From Shinella sp. SUS2 (GTDB taxonomy: Bacteria > Pseudomonadota > Alphaproteobacteria > Rhizobiales > Rhizobiaceae), in contig NZ_KQ410732.1 of assembly GCF_001262505.1 (NCBI RefSeq), positions 477,498 to 541,497 of the forward strand: 64,000 nt of DNA, in the 5' to 3' direction. Positions 60,563 through 64,000 of the stretch are shown here, one piece after another. Below the pieces are notes generated by a model. That model was not told the origin of the DNA. It ran no database searches and saw only the letters and a list, made by a program, of their open reading frames with translations. Numbering within the stretch: position 1 is the stretch's first letter; each line of letters begins with the position of its first letter. The translations under genes were made by a program, and so were the position numbers.

Positions 60563-61977
60563 AACCCCTGGATGTTCTGCGCGGCCTGTACGTCCGAAGC
60601 CCACGCTTCGTGCGCAACGCCGCAAAGCCCCTCGTCGCCCTCGTGCCGACCAGCATGAAATTCGGCAAAACCTATGCTAGGGAACGCGCGCGGATCGCAA
60701 GGGCCGCAAGCGACCCGCATTTTGCACATGAGCAGCATTTGTCCGCGCTGCGCGCATTGCTTGCCAAGGCGCACCAAGGCAGCGCGTTCTATCGCGACCG
60801 TCTCGACGAGGCCCTGGGGCCGGCGTTCGATATGTCGACGTTTACGCTGGCGGACCTGCGGCGGTTGCCGATCCTCGACAAGGACCAGCTTCGGGCAGCC
60901 GGGGAAGCTGCGCTCGCCGTACCGCGGTGGCAGCTCGACAGCGTCGAAACCAGCGGCTCCAATCGCGCTGCTCCTCTTTCCTTCTTCCTCGATAAGGACA
61001 GAAGCCCGAGGGAGATGGCGTTCGTTTATGACGCCTGGTCGCGCGTCGGGTTTACCGAGCGGGATGCGCGGGCGAGCTTGCGCGGCTTTCACCTGGGGGA
61101 CGGTGGTTCCGGCATTCATGAGTGGGATCCCGCCCTGCGGGAATTGAAGCTGGCAGTCTTCCCGATGACAGCGCAGGACGTAGCAGCCTATCTCGACGAG
61201 ATCGACCGGCGGCAGATCCGTTTCCTCTATGGATATCCGTCCGCCATCGAACTCCTGTGCCGCCGCATGCAGCAGATCGAGCGGAGGCCCCGGCTTGCGA
61301 TCAAGGGCATATTGCCGATCTCCGAGCCGCTCTATGATCACCAGCGCAGCCTGATCCGTCGCGTCCTTGGCGATGTGGCGTTTGGCGTTTTCTACGGCCT
61401 CAGTGAAAAGGTCGCGTTTGCCGCCGAAGTGCCGGGCAGCGATGGGCTTTACGAGTTCAATCCACTCTACGGCGTTGCGGAACTTGTCGACGAAAACGGC
61501 ACTCTCGTTACGGAGCCGGGGCGCGAAGGGCGTGTCGTCGGGACCGGCTTCCTGTCCACCGGCATGCCGTTCATCCGCTATGACACCGGGGATTTCGGCA
61601 CGCTTGTCGAAGCGCCAACGCCGGGCAATGGAGAGCGGTTGCGGATCCGCGGCCTTGCGCCCCGCCGCAAGCCGGGCTTCCTGATTTCGTTCGACGGTCA
61701 CAGGGTGGTGGCGCTGGACCTGACGCCGGAAGATCCCGCCTTCTTCAAGGGGATTGCCGAATACCAGTTCTATCAGGATACGCCCGGCGACGTCGTCATC
61801 CGCTATATCCTCGATCAGAATGGATCGGCCTCGGATGTCGAGCGGTTGTCCGCTTTTCTTGCCGAAAAATGCAGGGGAAGCCTGGCTTTCCGGCAGGAGG
61901 CCGTTTCTCAGATCGTGGCGGGAAGAGGAGGCAAACGGGCGTTCATCGACCAGCGGCTGGATATAACGCAATATTGA
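60559..61977 (+). CDS. CapK/PaaK-like adenylate-forming protein
   Basis: A 472-residue member of the phenylacetate-CoA ligase-like family, which includes CapK proteins of capsule and LPS clusters. SVETSGSNRAAPLSFFLD is the nucleotide-loop position, but the usual TSGSTG is altered to TSGSNR. FYGLSEKVAFAAE and GTGFLSTGMPFIRYDTGDFG match later core motifs, with the C-terminal subdomain after residue 380. It would activate an acyl or amino acid for polymer decoration, or be non-catalytic. It overlaps the preceding glycosyltransferase by four bases. Confidence 0.88.
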   Translation: MKPLDVLRGLYVRSPRFVRNAAKPLVALVPTSMKFGKTYARERARIARAASDPHFAHEQHLSALRALLAKAHQGSAFYRDRLDEALGPAFDMSTFTLADLRRLPILDKDQLRAAGEAALAVPRWQLDSVETSGSNRAAPLSFFLDKDRSPREMAFVYDAWSRVGFTERDARASLRGFHLGDGGSGIHEWDPALRELKLAVFPMTAQDVAAYLDEIDRRQIRFLYGYPSAIELLCRRMQQIERRPRLAIKGILPISEPLYDHQRSLIRRVLGDVAFGVFYGLSEKVAFAAEVPGSDGLYEFNPLYGVAELVDENGTLVTEPGREGRVVGTGFLSTGMPFIRYDTGDFGTLVEAPTPGNGERLRIRGLAPRRKPGFLISFDGHRVVALDLTPEDPAFFKGIAEYQFYQDTPGDVVIRYILDQNGSASDVERLSAFLAEKCRGSLAFRQEAVSQIVAGRGGKRAFIDQRLDITQY

Positions 61978-62212
61978 AGGGGACGAGTCGGCAGCGGGTA
62001 TCGTGGGGATACATTTTCCGACGGTGACGGATGCCCCGGCACCAACGCTTAAGGCGAAGGGAACGAGAATTGAAGCTTGGTGAAGACCAGCATAGACACG
62101 CGTCGATAAGGCATGCGAGCCCCCGTCATTCCCTGTCGAGCAGGCAAAAAATGGGCTGCGAGCCGTCAAGCCCTGTTTTTGCTCCGGATGCCCGCGTGGT
62201 TGGAGCTGCGGC

Positions 62213-63898
62213 GTGAGACCGATTGTTTTCGACCAGACGATCGGTTGGCTTCATCCTGCCGCAGGCAAACGCGGCGTCGTGATCGCCGGTGCGCTCGGTT
62301 TTGAGGACCTTTGCAGCCGGCGCTTTCTGACGCTGCTCGCGGGACAGCTGGCGGGTGCAGGATTCCCGGTCCTGCAGTTCGACTATCCCGGTTGCGGCGA
62401 TGCGGCCGGTGATCACACACAGCCCGGGCGCCTGGCCTCCTGGATCGGAAGCATCAACACCGCGATAGACCGGTTGAAATCCGAGACATCGGTGACGGAT
62501 GTTCTGGTCGTCGGCTTTCGGCTTGGCGCGCTCCTCGCCCCCATCGCGGTCGCCGGCAGAAGCGATGTCGCCGGCATGGCACTGCTTGCGCCTCCCGCAT
62601 CGGGGAAGAGCTATGTTCGTGAACTGGTCGGCCTTTCGCGGATCGTGGATGCGGCTTTGCGCGCGGATGCGTCGGCCTCTGACTTCGACGGTGTCGAGGC
62701 GTCAGGGTTCCGGACGAGTGCAGAGACCATCGCGGATCTGCGTGGTGTTGCCTGGGGCGAGGATCTGGCCGTTCGACCGGGCCTGGACCTGCTGCTGATG
62801 TCGCCCCAGACGGCCCCGGCGCACGAGGACCTGGCAGGGCGCGTGGTCGCAAGCGGAGGCAAGACGCTGATCAAGCCGTTCGATGGTTTCGAGCGCATGA
62901 TGAGCCGGCCCATTCACGACGTGCCCGAATTGCCGCTTTCCGTCGTGGTGGAATGGGCAGGCAGCCGCGGAAATCTCTCGGACGGAGAAGAGGTTCGGCT
63001 TGTTTCGGAGCCAGCGGTCCTGGAAGGGGATGGATACCGGGAGCTTCCGCAATTTCTCGGCCCGGCGCCGGATATCTGTGGCGTCCTCTGCGTGCCGGAG
63101 ACGCTTCCGAATGACGCGAAGGTCGTCCTCATTCTCAATGCCGGCGCAATACCCCATATCGGCGCGGCGCGCGGTGCGGTCGACATGGCCCGGTCTCTGG
63201 CGCTTCAGGGGATTGCCTCGATGCGTGTCGACCTGCCGGGGCTCGGCCAGAGCGGCGCTCCCACGGAAAAAAGAATCCCGCTCTACGACGAACGCACCCG
63301 CATCGACGTGATGCGCATCGTCGATTGGCTCGATCGGTACGGTTTCCGGCGCATTTGTGCCATCGGCATCTGCGCAGGCGCCTTTCAGGCGTTCCATGCC
63401 GCGCGGCACGATCCGCGTATCGCCAATCTCGTGATGGTCAACCCGCTCTGCTTTTCGTGGAACAGTTCGTACGCCCTGGACATGGAGCTGTCGAACATTC
63501 GCGACAATGCCCGCGGCCTGCAATCGGTGGATGGCGATCAGGACGAGCAGGCAGAGGGGAAGGGCGACGCGAAGACCATGGCGCTCAAAGTCGCAAAGCG
63601 TGCGCTGCGATCCGCCATGGAGCTGTTCAAGTCCGCCCTCCTGATATCCAGGACCCTGACCGGCAGGTCGGTCGAAGGCTGGATGCGGGATTTGACACGG
63701 CGCGGAACGCGCGTGCTCGTCGTCAGTTGCGAGGGCGACCTCAGCCTTCACGAGATTGCGCGGCATTTCGGGCCGGACGGCCGGCGGTTGAAGCAGATGA
63801 ACGGCACGGCAACCGCGCTCATCCCCGCGGCGAACCATACGCTTACGCCGCTTCCTGCCCGCCAGCAGCTCACCGAGCTTGTCAGGCAGTTCCTGTAG
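62213..63898 (+). CDS. Double alpha/beta-hydrolase protein with altered nucleophile elbows
   Basis: A 561-residue protein carrying two alpha/beta-hydrolase-like domains. The first (residues about 10-130) reads GVVIAGALGFEDLCSRRF, PVLQFDYPGCGDAAG and VVGFRLGALL; its elbow GFRLG (101-105) lacks the usual serine. The second (about 300-410) reads VVLILNAGAIPHIGAARGAV, MRVDLPGLGQSGAP and AIGICAGAFQAFHAA; its elbow GICAG has Cys387 in place of serine. It resembles exosortase-linked hydrolases of polysaccharide clusters. It starts with GTG at 62213. It may be a thiol-type acyltransferase/esterase or a binding scaffold. Confidence 0.82.
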   Translation: MRPIVFDQTIGWLHPAAGKRGVVIAGALGFEDLCSRRFLTLLAGQLAGAGFPVLQFDYPGCGDAAGDHTQPGRLASWIGSINTAIDRLKSETSVTDVLVVGFRLGALLAPIAVAGRSDVAGMALLAPPASGKSYVRELVGLSRIVDAALRADASASDFDGVEASGFRTSAETIADLRGVAWGEDLAVRPGLDLLLMSPQTAPAHEDLAGRVVASGGKTLIKPFDGFERMMSRPIHDVPELPLSVVVEWAGSRGNLSDGEEVRLVSEPAVLEGDGYRELPQFLGPAPDICGVLCVPETLPNDAKVVLILNAGAIPHIGAARGAVDMARSLALQGIASMRVDLPGLGQSGAPTEKRIPLYDERTRIDVMRIVDWLDRYGFRRICAIGICAGAFQAFHAARHDPRIANLVMVNPLCFSWNSSYALDMELSNIRDNARGLQSVDGDQDEQAEGKGDAKTMALKVAKRALRSAMELFKSALLISRTLTGRSVEGWMRDLTRRGTRVLVVSCEGDLSLHEIARHFGPDGRRLKQMNGTATALIPAANHTLTPLPARQQLTELVRQFL

Positions 63899-64000
63899 CG
63901 GTGCGGGCGACCCCCAAACCTTCATTCCCTGCGATATTTGTATTATTTTTGTCGTTTTTGATTTCGCGCCAGATGCCCTTTGCGATTGCGATTGTCAGGC

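Noticed and set aside
60268..62169. A 633-codon minus-strand frame opposite the CapK-like gene
   Set aside because: No conserved motif; the plus-strand gene explains the codon bias.
1..64000. tRNA, rRNA, CRISPR arrays, insertion sequences, prophage or integrase genes
   Set aside because: I saw no direct-repeat spacer array, transposase, integrase or tRNA/rRNA-like sequence by eye. Dedicated scans (tRNAscan-SE, Rfam, CRISPR finders) could still find a small RNA.

Overview
This window is high-GC chromosomal-type DNA from an alphaproteobacterium, most likely a member of the Rhizobiaceae (Rhizobium/Ensifer/Shinella type). The call rests on gene content and style: a complete C-P lyase cluster in the rhizobial arrangement, a two-permease phosphonate/phosphate transporter resembling S. 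meliloti phoCDET, a 'group 2' Mrp/Pha antiporter with subunits A and B fused, many ATP-binding-cassette uptake systems, tight operons with ATGA or TGATG overlaps, and intergenic palindromic repeats typical of alphaproteobacteria. No rRNA, tRNA, CRISPR array, insertion sequence or phage gene was found.

Layout. (1) 1-6.5 kb: a peptidase/uptake module. A DmpA-like P1 peptidase and polyamine-type ABC transporter genes run leftward, divergent from the binding protein and an RpiR-type regulator; two short palindromes lie between them. (2) 6.5-11 kb: a cobalamin riboswitch followed by a BtuFCD-like uptake system whose operon also encodes a pseudoazurin-like copper protein and a methyltransferase. 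(3) 11-24.3 kb: phosphonate use, with phnF (leftward) and phnGHIJKL, a hexapeptide acyltransferase, phnCDE1E2, a DUF1045 gene, phnM and phnN. A triple Pho box precedes phnC and a PhnF-type palindrome precedes phnG. (4) 24.3-27.6 kb: photolyase, DUF454 and DUF2934 genes, then a poorly coding stretch. (5) 27.6-33.7 kb: the Mrp/Pha cation/proton antiporter operon, closed by a clear terminator. (6) 33.8-40 kb: a GntR regulator, a PLP-dependent cystathionine/methionine lyase-like enzyme and a complete CUT1 sugar-type ABC transporter. (7) 40-45.5 kb: an FtsK-like translocase without membrane segments, class II fructose-bisphosphate aldolase and an FMN-dependent lactate dehydrogenase-family enzyme. 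(8) 45.5-50.5 kb: a leftward operon with class III aminotransferase, gamma-glutamylpolyamine synthetase-like enzyme and acetylpolyamine deacetylase-like enzyme, preceded by an AraC-type regulator; this looks like polyamine catabolism. (9) 50.7-63.9 kb: a tandem winged-helix protein, then a surface-polysaccharide region with a heparinase/alginate-lyase-like enzyme, two glycosyltransferases, an AlgD-like nucleotide-sugar dehydrogenase, an AGE epimerase, a CapK/PaaK-like adenylation enzyme and a double alpha/beta-hydrolase protein, probably continuing past the right edge.

The observations most worth following are the cobalamin-riboswitch operon carrying a cupredoxin and a methyltransferase (with a 28-codon leader frame), the DUF1045 protein with two HxT motifs sitting where PhnP would be expected, the AlgD-like/lyase polysaccharide cluster, and the double hydrolase with altered nucleophile elbows. 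All family calls come from reading motifs and layout; no database search was possible.
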